Shown here: piece after piece, positions 36,938-47,700 of the stretch
Layout: each line of letters begins with the position of its first letter
How positions within the stretch are numbered: position 1 is the stretch's first letter
DNA from: Capitulum mitella
Taxonomy: Eukaryota; Arthropoda; Thecostraca; Pollicipedomorpha; Pollicipedidae
Direction of reading: 5' to 3'
Assembly: GCA_030062745.1 (NCBI GenBank)
Contig: CP099846.1
Coordinates: 6,445,432 to 6,509,431, forward strand
DNA: 64,000 bases
Notes under the pieces: model-generated
Seen by the model: the letters and a program-made list of their open reading frames with translations, nothing else
What the model was told of the DNA's origin: nothing
The model's database searches: none
Position numbers and translations under genes: made by a program

Positions 36938-38655
36938 TCCATCCCTCCCTCCCTGATTCAGCGGCAGTGACCAACTCACGCGGTGCTGGGACTGCATGAG
37001 CACAATTTTCGGAGGGATGAAAATGAAGGCAGCCATCTGGTCACGCGTCATCCAGGATGCGTCGCTCTTCCTATCCAGCGAATACCCCTCTGTTACGTTG
37101 AAAAACCGGGCGGGGACCGAGTCGATCGCGCCTACCAACGACCTCCTCCACGCCCGGTAATAGCAGAACCAGGCTTACATCTCTCTGAACCGCAAGAACC
37201 AGACACATACTTTCCTACACGGCAGAACCAGTCATACATCTCCTTCCACGACAGCAACAGATATACGCCTCCTTTGACTGCAGAACCAGACGTACACTTC
37301 CGTCAACAGTAGAACCAGACATAAACTTTCCTTAGCTGCCGAACCGGGCATACACCTCCCATCACAACAGAACCAGCGATACATCTCCCTCAGCCGCAGA
37401 ACCAGACTCACACCCCACTCAACCGCAGAACCAGACATACCTTCGTCCACAGCAGAACCAGACATACACCTTGCGTCGCAGTACAACCAGGCATACGCCT
37501 TCCTGAACAACGGACCTCACTATACCTAGCACTTCACAGACCGGAAAAACGATAGACCTCCTCCGAAACCAGGCGGTACTATCATTATCGCTTCTCACCA
37601 TTGATTGCAACAGGCGAGCACGGAGACGTACCTCCTCGTCAAGGGATCACATCGTGCGGAATAGAACATCAGCGTCTCCCACTTCCGCAGATAGCTCTAG
37701 AAACGATTCTCATGTTTTTTTGACGTTCAGGACAACGGTTAGATGAAAATGTCTTCCACCATGTGTCCCCAGGTGTACTTTTACATCACGATGAACGTTG
37801 TGATACGTTAGTTGCCGTGAAAATGAACCACGCCATACTGCCTGCGTGCATCAACACTGCGCTGTGGAAACCAGCGCGTAATCGGACAGGATCCCTATCA
37901 ACCTCTACAGGTGACAGGAGACGAAAGAACGGGGAACCTTATCACTACAACGTCATCTGTCTCTGAACGTCGCAGAAATGTGATGTTAAGCATTGAGGCA
38001 AACTTTTGCAAACTTTCTTTAACAACTTCAAACAAACTTTCGTTTACTACTTTTGATTATTACTTGAGGCCACTCATGACTTGCATTACGTGACGTTGTA
38101 CTTGACCTTTGTACTTTCCCTGATGGAAAGCACAAAGGCCAGGCCATTAAAACCGGAAAAGCCAGATATGGAAATGGTACCTCATGGCCATAATGCCATG
38201 ATGCAGATAACTTCATGATTATGTGGCTCTACCAAGACCTAGTCTGCATTTATCTACCAGAATATTTGAACTTGTTTAATCAAAGGTAACGAAGTTTGAG
38301 GGCGATGGCTTTTGTTGCTCGGAGATTTTAATGCAAAACCAGCGGCAACTAAGAAAAACGCGTTTTTCTTGAAGTTTAATCGTTTCCAGCGTCAATGGCT
38401 CCATCCCTCCGCCGTGTTCGTACCTGACAGATCGAAAAGGGTTGTTCAACAAGCCTGATCATTTACATCGGGACCTCTGAGCGTGGCCAGCAAGCGGCGC
38501 GAGCTGACCGTGCACTGCGCGACTGAGGAGCTGCCGACCACTGTAGTAACGGCGAGCACGCGCAGCTCGCCGCCTCTCTCGGCCTCCAACATCAGGCCGA
38601 TGGCCCGGGCGTCTTCCACACACGGCTCAGCATCAATCAACACCAGATGGACGGA
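36524..38655 (-). CDS. Inosine/uridine-preferring nucleoside hydrolase family gene, central exons not found
   Basis: Three minus-strand blocks belong to this family. 38655-38467 encodes VHLVLIDAEPCVEDARAI and LRVLAVTTVVGSSSVAQ, aligning with the N-terminal DTDPGVDDALAI and LAITTVAGNVSVEQ of the family. About 37138-36989 encodes LVGAIDSVPARFFNVTEG and WMTRDQMAAFIFIPPKIV, matching the family's late G-x-x-D-S and D-x-x-A region. About 36775-36524 encodes TVEVQGEFTKGQKVMNRRG and ends in ELFGRSGIRL. Family enzymes cleave the N-glycosidic bond of nucleosides using a calcium ion held by D-x-D-x-x-x-D-D; here that motif reads D-A-E-P-C-V-E-D. The roughly 130 central residues (second calcium-site and substrate loops) are not seen in 37160-38466. 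It may be a pseudogene, an assembly loss, or have exons I missed. Confidence 0.6.
36784..36955. repeat. CT/CCCT microsatellite filling an intron
   Basis: A pure pyrimidine tract on the plus strand (GA-rich in the transcript) occupies nearly all of the 213-bp intron between the last two nucleoside hydrolase exons. Confidence 0.85.
36989..37138 (-). CDS. Nucleoside hydrolase-like, penultimate exon
   Basis: Ends at a consensus donor (CACCGC|gtgagt). The frame is open upstream to a TAA at about 37175, so coding may extend into the last unit of the adjacent minisatellite (predicted WFCYYRAWRRSLVGAIDS). The 5' boundary is therefore unsettled. The conserved Asp of TRDQMAA is the family's late calcium ligand by position. 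Confidence 0.5.
37150..37520. repeat. Minisatellite, unit about 29 bp (GCAGAACCAGACATACACCT)
   Basis: About a dozen contiguous units of agaaccagacatacacctcc followed by 7 to 9 variable bases. Units are adjacent and diverged, with no unique spacers, so this is not a CRISPR array. It directly abuts the upstream edge of the penultimate nucleoside hydrolase exon. Confidence 0.75.
37521..38466. other. Region where the central nucleoside hydrolase exons would be expected
   Basis: AT-rich, with no open segment matching the family's central motifs (H-G-x-D-G, M-G-G, A-E-x-N). Confidence 0.35.
38467..38655 (-). CDS. Nucleoside hydrolase-like, N-terminal catalytic-loop exon
   Basis: 189 nt (63 codons), phase 0 at both ends. 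The acceptor gtgccgcctcacag is good; the donor is CCCGAT|gtaaat. The upstream start exon was not found. Confidence 0.65.
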
Positions 38656-38815
38656 CTGTGAGGCGGCACCAGCCTCACTCAAACGGCAGAGGTCAGTTAC
38701 ACACTGACTGACTGGGAGGCGGCACCAGCCTCGGTTAAATGGCAGAGGCCAGTCACACACGGACGGCTGACCTGGGGGCGGGGAGGCCGCGCCAGCCGTC
38801 AGCCAGAAGAGATTA
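38656..38815. repeat. 55-bp tandem duplication carrying the 3' splice site
   Basis: On the transcribed (minus) strand, ctctgccgtttgagtgaggc then tggtgccgcctcacag leads into the exon. A second copy 55 bases upstream has tggtgccgcctcccag, and a third partial copy lies near 38787. Confidence 0.75.
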
Positions 38816-39568
38816 CTCACTGACGACACGGAACCCGGGAGGCGGAGCTTTGACAACGAACATAGGTTAGTTGCGGATGCTCTTCACCCGCAGAGGTGGA
38901 CCCTATTAATCATATCATAGCGCTATGAAAAATGGATCTTTATCTTAAAATGCGCATAACAAACGGGTCCTCCGCATTAAAGCCACGTCTTCGGTTTGCG
39001 AAAAAGCTACGAACGAGTTCGACTGCATTTTTTGTATGTAAAACACCAGCTGCAGTACAAAACGGCTACACCTTAATGTAAGGCATCTCTTCGCTACAGC
39101 CGTACGTGCGACCGTAAAGTGGGCAACCTTGTGCCGTGAATACAAGTTTTCAAGCCTTCACTTCTGGTAGTTTCGCCCGCTATTGCAGCACCTCTGGATG
39201 CGAAAAAAAATATTTGGTTCCGTCTGAAATGCTCGATGACAGATCACATAGCCCTAGAAGAATATGCCATAGTTCAGCGCGGAAGACTGTCAGGGGCCAT
39301 TTTGAAGATCGGGCCGTTTCGTCCGTTTTCGGCCGTCAAAACGGACCCGTTTTGACGGAACAAGTTGGTTGGTTTTGTTTTCGCTAAATTGTGCATCTGG
39401 ATATGAGACGTCAGAAGAAGGTGGAATATCGTGTTCCCAAAATACCTCACTACTGACCATGCGTGATGGTGATTGTTGCACGCTTCCTAGGCTTGATGGG
39501 TTTCCGAAGGTTGGCAATTTAGTGATCGAGCCGTCTGCCCTCAATGAACAAAAGATTGTCGAAAACAC

Positions 39569-39659
39569 CTTCTTGCAAAGGACCAGTAACGAAGTCGCGG
39601 GAGGGCGGCAGGGGCATCTCCACCTCCTGGAGGTTGACCAGCGGCCCTGAGGCAGCCAG
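39569..39659 (-). CDS. Candidate exon, unassigned
   Basis: Between cttggcgcag and GAAG|gtgttt the frame reads LAASGPLVNLQEVEMPLPPS then RDFVTGPLQE with GC-rich third positions. Its exit phase (1) does not fit the next downstream exon at 38655 (phase 0), so it may belong to another gene or another exon lies between. Confidence 0.3.
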
Positions 39660-39664
39660 CTGCG

Positions 39665-40085
39665 CCAAGACGTTAGGGGGCCCTGGAATGGTGAAAAGTC
39701 CTGGAACAACCAGGGTCTGTGAGAACTGAGATGGCCAGGGCTTTGAAATGGTCAAAGATCCAGGGATTTTCAGGGCTGTCGGGACTGTCAGTGACCATGA
39801 AACGACCAGGGGTCTCGAGACTGTCGTTAGCATGAAGCAGTAAGGGACTCGCATACGGCCAGGGGTTCTGGGACGATCTGGCATGTAATCTGCGATGTAA
39901 TGTGAGACATCGATAAATTACACTACGGTCAGAATCCCTGAGACAGACAAAAAACGTGAGACGAGACAATCAGGGGCTCCGGAAAACAGTCAGAGATCCT
40001 GGTATGGTCGTGGACCCAGCAAGGTCGGGGCCGGGCCAGTCATGAGTCCCAAGACAGTCAACGGTCTTATAGGAAGGTCACGGGC
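39665..40085. repeat. Degenerate minisatellite (GGGACTGTCAGTGACCATG-like)
   Basis: Many diverged units of 25 to 30 bp built from ggaatggtcaaagatccagg and gggactgtcagtgacca words. Confidence 0.5.
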
Positions 40086-40599
40086 CGTAGGACCAAGAAG
40101 AACCACTATTAATGGTAAAACCGGGAAAGAGCCAGTTTTGAAACCAGCACGGCTACAATATTCTCGTCATCTAAAGCATCATCGTCATAAAGTAAGCATC
40201 ATAAAACAAGCATCGTCATCTTTTTTGCTTAAGTTTCCGCTACTTTCCATCAAATCTGATGCCTCTGGCATACCGAGCCATCGGCTGAGAAAAGATTTTA
40301 ATTTCTTTTTGGCTCAACATTTCGCACGTCAGTCAGCGCGGACACATGTTTCGCAATGGCTCTAGGGCGTCGTCTTGTATTAATTTGCCGGACAGCCGAG
40401 ACTCGAGAGCCCACTCTCTCTCCGGGCGCCTGTCGGCCATTTTTTTGCGAACGGTGCTGGTGCGGTTCACTGGCCGTTTCTAGTTTTCCGCGGCCCTGGC
40501 AGCTTGGCCAACAGTGTTTTTTTTTGTTGTTGTTTAACAGTCGCGAACGAAAGGAGAGAAAACCCTTGCCGCCATGCAAAACGTGGTGTTCTTGAGCAA

Positions 40600-41165
40600 T
40601 GGCTTCCCGGCTGTCCGTATGGCGTTGTTACAACGCCGTGGCGACGTCGCGTTTTCGTGCAGGCGAAGTCGTGGCGTTACGTGTTGTCACGTCGTAAAAG
40701 TGTGTACTCTTATGTACGACCTCAGTTATCAGATGTATTCTACGACGTTGCAACAATGCAGTAAAGGCGCGGCTACGACGCTGTAGGCGCGTTGCTATGA
40801 CGTTTTATGTGCTTTGTGACAATCTCGTTTATGCGCCGCCACGACGTTTATATTAACTGTGCGGACGTTGTGGGTACGTCACTACGATGTAATGTAAAAA
40901 GCAGACGTCTTTATGATATTGCTACAATGTAGTGTGAACATTGTGCGGACGTCGGGGGAAGTCGTCGCGACAGACTATGGACGTTGTTTCGATGACGTGG
41001 TACTGTCGCTACGAAGTGCTATGGACGTTGCCGTGAAGTTGTGGGACGTCGCATTCAGGTTGTATTAACGTGGTAACTTCGTAGTCGGTACGTTGCTACT
41101 CGACGCAGTATACTTTGGACGTTGCTACTCGACATGACATATCTTTTACAACGCCGTGGAGACCT
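40600..41165. repeat. Degenerate short-unit repeats (GACGTTG/GCTACGACG)
   Basis: Words such as tggacgttgctacgacgt, gtgcggacgt and cgctacgatgt recur throughout, about every 20 to 30 bases. No coding sequence. Confidence 0.45.
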
Positions 41166-41564
41166 GAATACGGCTCTCGATATGGACACTGAAGACATGT
41201 GTACGATGTATATATCTACTCTATCGATGGCATGACATGTTTGCAGTTGTGCCATATATTTCAGCATTTCGGTAGCAGGATAACACGATTCGGTGGTGAC
41301 ACCAATTGCGTATTTGTTTATTTTCAACGTGTTATTAACAGAAACGCAATCTTGTACTTAGAACGACGTGTGATAAAAGTGCGCTACGCTTTTGCGAGCA
41401 ATGACATAAACACCATCGTAAGCTGCGAACAAAAAAACTACGGAGGACAATACTGGATCCAGCGAGCATCTCGGTCATGGCCCCCTCCGCGATAAGGGGG
41501 GACCAAATGGTCATTTGACCCCCTCCCCCCAAAAAAAGAGATGGGTATCTCAAACCAACCAGAG

Positions 41565-41650
41565 TTTGAAGTTGCTGGGACTCCGAACCCAACCTATGGC
41601 TAGTGTCTTTGAAGTTGCTGGAACTCCGAATCCAACCTATGGCTAGCGCC
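41565..41650. repeat. 43-bp tandem duplication
   Basis: tttgaagttgctgggactcc begins at 41565 and again (with one change) at 41608. Both copies end in caacctatggctag. Confidence 0.8.
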
Positions 41651-42409
41651 TTTCGCCTCCCCCCTCCCTGGCCGATGACCTACCACCCTCACCCAGTCGG
41701 TGAAGTACGCTCCGAAGCCACTCCCAGTACTTCCCCCCTCCCCCCACCCGGTCAACGACTCCGCTGGCCTACCATCCAAAAATCAGGAAACTCTTGGTTT
41801 GCCCCCTCCCCCAAACGGAGCAGCTGGATCCGTCCCTGACAAAGGAAATGGTTAATGCTTTTGGTAACTCATTTTACAGAAGATCCCGAAATGAAAAAAT
41901 CAACCAAAATCCCACAGGCGCAGCTAAGAAAAGGGGAATAGGCGAGGTCCGGCCCCCTAAGGCCCGCATTTTTTTGTGAAAACCATTGCACATCATCTTC
42001 CTGGCAGGCCGCTTTCGTATGATTTCAGTTCACGGCTAAGGGTAAGTTTCTGCCCGACGAAATCGCAAACAATCCTTTGTATAATTGCCACCAATGTAAA
42101 GAATGTATCATCCTGTTTCTAGCCATACTTTCCACTACTTGATTTTCTAAAAAAAAAACAGCAAAATCGTAATGATAACGTACCACACAGTAATACCGTG
42201 CTGCAGTCGACTGGCGGAGAACAACATTTTTCCACGGCGGAAAATGTAGTGCCGCCAAGGTTAAGGTTATTGACATCAAGGATGTGCAAACCCTGCATGC
42301 ATCTTAAACTTGGAGGAACTGCTGAATTATTACGCCGTTATATTATTGTATTAGATAATTGTTGAGATATTTGACATCAGTATTATTACATTATTACATT
42401 TAATACCCG

Positions 42410-42556
42410 TTAGATTACATTAGGTTGCCAGGTTGGGTTGTGCGGAGCCAGGTTAGATAAGGCTGGGTTAGGTTAGGTTAGGTTAGGTTAGGTTAGGTTA
42501 GGCTAGGCTAGGCTAGGTTAGGTTAGGTTAGGTTAGGTTACTATGTTAGGTTAGGG
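42410..42556 (+). repeat. Interstitial (TTAGG)n telomere-like array
   Basis: About 15 contiguous TTAGG units, three of them CTAGG variants, occupy 42465-42540 with degenerate units on both sides. TTAGG is the ancestral arthropod telomere repeat. The flanks are ordinary AT-rich sequence, so this is internal, not a chromosome end. Confidence 0.85.
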
Positions 42557-44704
42557 TAAATTTCTATTTATTGTTTTATTTCACTTCCTAATGTTTTCCA
42601 ATTTTGTTCTGTGATTTCTTTTTCAGATATCTTATTTCACTGCTTTTTATTTATTTTTTTTCAAATTACAACTCCACTTTTCCATCTTTGTAATATTTTT
42701 ACTTTTTTATTAATATTGTTGTTTGTTATTATTATTACTACTTCATCATTATAATAATAACTATAATTATAACAATAAATAACAATTATTATTGTTATTA
42801 CAACTAACTTTTATATTTTAAAGACAATTTATATCGCATTAGTTATTTCCCCAACCTTTTTTATTACTCTTGATTAGACCTTGAGTCCGAACGACGACCA
42901 ATCAGCGCCAAGATCTCACGTAAACAAACTATTTAACGCAGAAACGTCAAAAATTCCTACGCGAGCGTCTGGTGGTTGGCGTACCAGTGACGACGCAATC
43001 TGTTTCGGGGAAAATAATGTGTTACAGGTTTTTCCGGCTGAAATCGTAAGCAGTAGCTATCAATATTGCATTTGAAGCGCCATGCAACCACTACTACGAT
43101 TATTTTCGCTCGAAGTAAGCGCTCGGTCAAAATCTTACTGTTGACCCAGTTCACATTGAGCTCCGCCCTGCCCCCCTCCCCCCATTAAGAAAATCCAGGC
43201 TGCGCCTCTGCAAATCCGATCAGAATATATGTCCCATACATATATTTCAGGCTGCAGTTCATTGACTTCCGGAGGTCCATTGACCTGTCTATATCTAGCC
43301 CGCGGGCAGTATGATACATTTTGAGACTGTAATTAATAAAAACGCTTTAAACCTAACCATACAGTATATGGCTAAAAACCTATTAACCTATTAACCATTA
43401 AACCATTATATAGCTCGGCACCTCCCGACATCAAGCCATTTTCACTCGTTAATACCAATCACATTTCTCGCGAAAAAGAATACGAGTATCCAGTTTTGAG
43501 ATTTAAAATTTAAAGAGAAGTAGAAACAGGGAAAAGACAACGTATATTCACCAACCGAAGATCTTATAGCATGCTTATCATGCCAATAACAAAAATACAA
43601 ATTTACATTAAGTTCCTGAGGTGGCTTGCTATCATGACGCAGTAAATTCATTTATGAGGCAAAGCTTTTTCATAGTGCGAATTAAAGTAATGCAAACAAG
43701 GCAATGTTTTGGTTCCTGGGAAGATTGTGCTACGTCCACGCCAGTCGGGCTCTAGGTTGGTGAGAGTTAGGAAGTTGGCCTGTTGGGGGGAGGGATGTCG
43801 GTAGATGAACGCGTGAAGCGTTGAGGATTGACTTTTTTGGGATTTTGCCCACGAATATAATTCGGCCAATGTTTTCGTTTGCGTTTTTGAGCTCAGCTCG
43901 ATATCACCCTATATTTTGTCCCATATGCCTTTGTTTAAGCTTGAATTTGGCATCAGGCATGTCATTGCTGACTTCCATGGGATTTTCCATTTGGCCTTTG
44001 GAGGTTACGTGTAGTGGCTGCTTGGAGTGGGACAGAAGATGAATTTAGCTGCCACAATTGCCATCCATCCCACAGGAATTGTCATGAAAAGTTTTCCATT
44101 GGTCCTTGTGAATAAAGAATACAAATTGGCTTTAAGGGTTAGTGTAGAATGTGTCAGTTTGTAGTCACTCAGAATGATACCTTGCTCAAATTGGCCAGCT
44201 GGATCCTCAGGTGTTGGGGTGTATGGTCCCCATGTTTAATTGAATTTGAATTAATATGTTAACAAATCTCCATTTGAGACACAAGTTTACCACTCCAAAA
44301 ACTGTATGTGCTTATCATGTAGGTAAATACATCATAGATCACAATGAAAAACAAGTGAAATCATGGACTCAAACTGCATAACATGTGAGGAAGGAAGACA
44401 ATGTACATCCATATCCATAGGAGAACTTTCAAATTTATTTGTCTTGGTTGTGATCTGCTTTGTTTCCATTGGAACTTACTTCCCTTTATTTATAGATTCC
44501 TTAATATGCCATTGCTTTTGGGATGCATGGGTGGAATTTTTGTGCATTTTCAAATGATTAATTATGAGGTATTAAAATATTCTACCATAAAAGCCCTCAA
44601 GTAACCCTATGTATTACATGATCCTACTTGCACATTGCTGATGTGGTGGTTATGCATATGAATGACTGACTTTTGCTTACGTGCTTTTTCTTTATATGTG
44701 TTCA
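42557..44704. other. AT-rich flank upstream of RAB3GAP1
   Basis: No exon was supported. An acceptor-like tatgtgttcag ending at 44705 may open a 5' untranslated exon segment running into the RAB3GAP1 start. Confidence 0.35.
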
Positions 44705-44744
44705 GGTGCAGATGTGGTAGACTGTCTGGCTGCATAACCTAAGG

Positions 44745-44759
44745 ATGGCAGACATTGAG
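44745..44759 (+). CDS. RAB3GAP1: RAB3GAP1 exon 1 (start)
   Basis: ATGGCAGACATTGAG then gtaaga. Five codons (MADIE), preceded by AAGG. The phase-0 junction to exon 2 gives MADIEEGDAEVFEITDFTS, like the acidic N-terminus of other family members. Confidence 0.8.
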
Positions 44760-47700
44760 GTAAGACTGCCATAGTACATTTCTATATTATACATAGAGTG
44801 CTCATTTTTTCATGTGGAAAGTTTTTGATGTTTCAAATCAGCATTTTTCATTTAATGTTTACACTTTTTAGAAACACTGTAGCTTTACCAAAACAACAGC
44901 ATTGTTGTATGATTTCCTACTGTTCATGAAATTTTCTCACATTTCTTTGGTGGTATCTAGTCTTTTGCACCCACTTATTTAAATCTTGTATTGCATTTGT
45001 TTTTTTTTGTTTTTGTTTTGTTATTGGAATGAAACCATTTAGTTGTTGTGCCACATTGAAAAGTTATTGTGCTATTAGCTTATTGGTACATACATGTACC
45101 AATATGTGAAGTCTGTGTAATAAAAATGCACAGTGCTTCTGCATTCCATATGTATGTTGTGCCTTGCACCAGTAGATTTGTGTATTGAATGGGATTGTCC
45201 ATTGTTTTATTACAATTGACCAATATTTTCTCAGCATGCCAACCATCTAAGCATCACTTTTTGATAAGTGAAATATCTGGACACAGCATTTTGCAGACAT
45301 TTTGATTTAATGATTGCATAGCTGCAAGACCAAAACATTGCCATCTTGCCTGACATTCCAGATTTTGCTGTTGCTGAGAAAAAGTTCTGATTTATGTGAA
45401 CTTTGAGGTGTCATTTAGCAAATTCTCATACACACTGGTGTTCAAATGGCATACAGGGAAACAGACCTTACTCCAGTGAATTGCTCTGTGCTGATTGCAA
45501 TTGCTTCATTATGTTTATGTATATTTCCAACTTCTTGGAATATGCATTTTGTATTTGCCTCTTTTTTTGTAAGTGATGCTACATGTCACAGGTGTTACTT
45601 TGGATATTTTTGGTAACACCATGGCCTCTCTTACAAAGTTGGGAAAATAACACCTATGCTACTAGCCTTCGGTATTGGTGCTTGTTTTTTTTGGCTACCA
45701 ATCGCCAAAGCGAAGGTGTGTCGGCGTCCATTTACATCTCTCCCACCCAGTGCTAGTATATGTGTCTAGTTCAGGCTCCGGGGCCCGTGGCGCGCGTGAC
45801 CTCGTCTGACGCCGTCGTCGGTGTGCCGCTCAGGAGGGCGACGCGGAGGTGTTCGAGATCACCGACTTCACGTCGGCCTCCGACTGGGAGCGCTTCATCG
45901 GCGCCGTCACCGAGCTGCTGCACGAGTGGCGCGCGGCCGAGGAGGCGGCGCCGCCGGAGGGCGCCAGTCGGCCCGCGCTCCGGCAGGCGCAGGTCGACTT
46001 CGCCGGTACGTGGGGACCCCCGGCCGGCCGGCGGCGGCGGCCGTCGGCTGATGGTGGAAGGCGCTGACGATGAGGCCGTTTGAGAGCTGATGTCGGCTCA
46101 GATGGTGATGTCGCTGTCGTCTGAGAATACTGGGTGATCTTGTTGGGTTTTTATGTTATGGAAATTATAAGTCACAGAACAGGAGGATCTGTTTTGATGT
46201 CATGGTTTAAACATGATTACCAACAGAAGGCTTTGTCTCTTATCATCCTGACGTTTTACGGGAGGCATACTCCCAACGCCAGCATCTCACCTTCTGATGT
46301 GACTTTGATGTGTTTGGCATTGAACTTTGGTTGCCTCACTTTGCTGTTGTTATTTACATTTGTAAGATATTGCTCTTCATGCTATGCTGTGATAAGGCCT
46401 TTGTGCTGCAATAGCTTTTTTATAAGATGAATTTATGGTCGCTTCCCGATATTTTCTATGACTTGTGCTGTTCCCTTTGGCGCTTTATGTTTTGTTTTTC
46501 CCGTGCCCCGTAGTTTTTCTGGCCCGGCGGCCCTGTTGCCGGCCCACTTTTTATTGCCCTCGTTCGTCATCTTCGTGTTCTCCTCCCACATCCAACGTTC
46601 GTTCGATCCGCCTCTTCATTGTTTCGCCCCCTCTCCTCCCGGCCGTCGTCCTGCCGCTCTTCCACCGTCGGCGCCTCACCGCGCGTCCCGTCCGTCGGTC
46701 GCCGGCAGGCTGCGTGTTCACGGTCGCGTACGTCGAGCTGCCGGGCCGGGCCGAGCGGCAGTCCGACGACGAGCCGCTGCCGCCGGCGCTGGCCGAGCTG
46801 GCCGCGGCCGCCGCCGACTTCCAGCCGGCCCACCCGGTGGCCGAGGCGTTCGGCGTGCGGCGGTTTGTCGCGCTGCAGCCGGCCGCCGAGCCGGGCGTCA
46901 ACAACGAGAGCAAGGCGCGCATCATGCTCAGCTCGCTGCACGTGGCGCTCCGGGACGCCGGATGGTAGGTACCGGGCGGCTGGGGGCGTGGCGCGCTGGA
47001 TTTCCGGCTGGCGTGCGGAAGCTTGGGTTCCGTGTAGTCGGGCCTGGGTGCTGGCGCGCCTCCTGGCGTTGAATGTTGGGGTGGGCTTTTCAGGCGGCGG
47101 ATGCTGGGAGGCCTGGTTTGTCGGACGCATGGTTTTGAGCGACGCGTCCTGGTTGGTAGTGCAGTGTGCTAATGCCCAGCGTTGCCGGCGCGGCCCGTGC
47201 TGAGTTTCGAGTGGCGTTCGCACGGCGCAGGGCGGCACCGGTGACGTCCGTCTCGGCGGCGGCGCCGCTGCTCGGTGTGACGCGGCGACCGACTATCGAA
47301 AGTCTGACCCGCTGACGGCGCAGCGTCCGGTCGGACACGCCACTGTCGGCTGGTGCCGACCGGACTGGCGGCTCCCGTCGCGGCCGACGGCGGTACATTG
47401 TGTCGCCGGTCGGCCTGCCGTGGAGGCGGCTTCAGGGGTGCCGGGGTGCCGTGACCTGGCGCCGAGTACGGGCCAGCCGTGGTCTAAGCGTCCGATCAGG
47501 TCCGGCTGGGACGCCGCCTTCCGCCATTGCGCCTCTGTGGTGATGGAAATGACGAAGTGGCGGCGAGGTATCGCGCACAGGTGTCACGAGCCTGTTTGAA
47601 CCGCGCTCTGAAGATCAGGGCCGCCACGTTTTTTTCGCCCGATCGATATCCACCCTTTTGTGGGCTTCTGTGAAAGTCTGACGTCTCGGCTATTACTTAA

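Noticed and set aside
37150..37520. CRISPR-like array of about 29-bp repeats
   Set aside because: Units are contiguous and degenerate with no unique spacers, and the host is eukaryotic.
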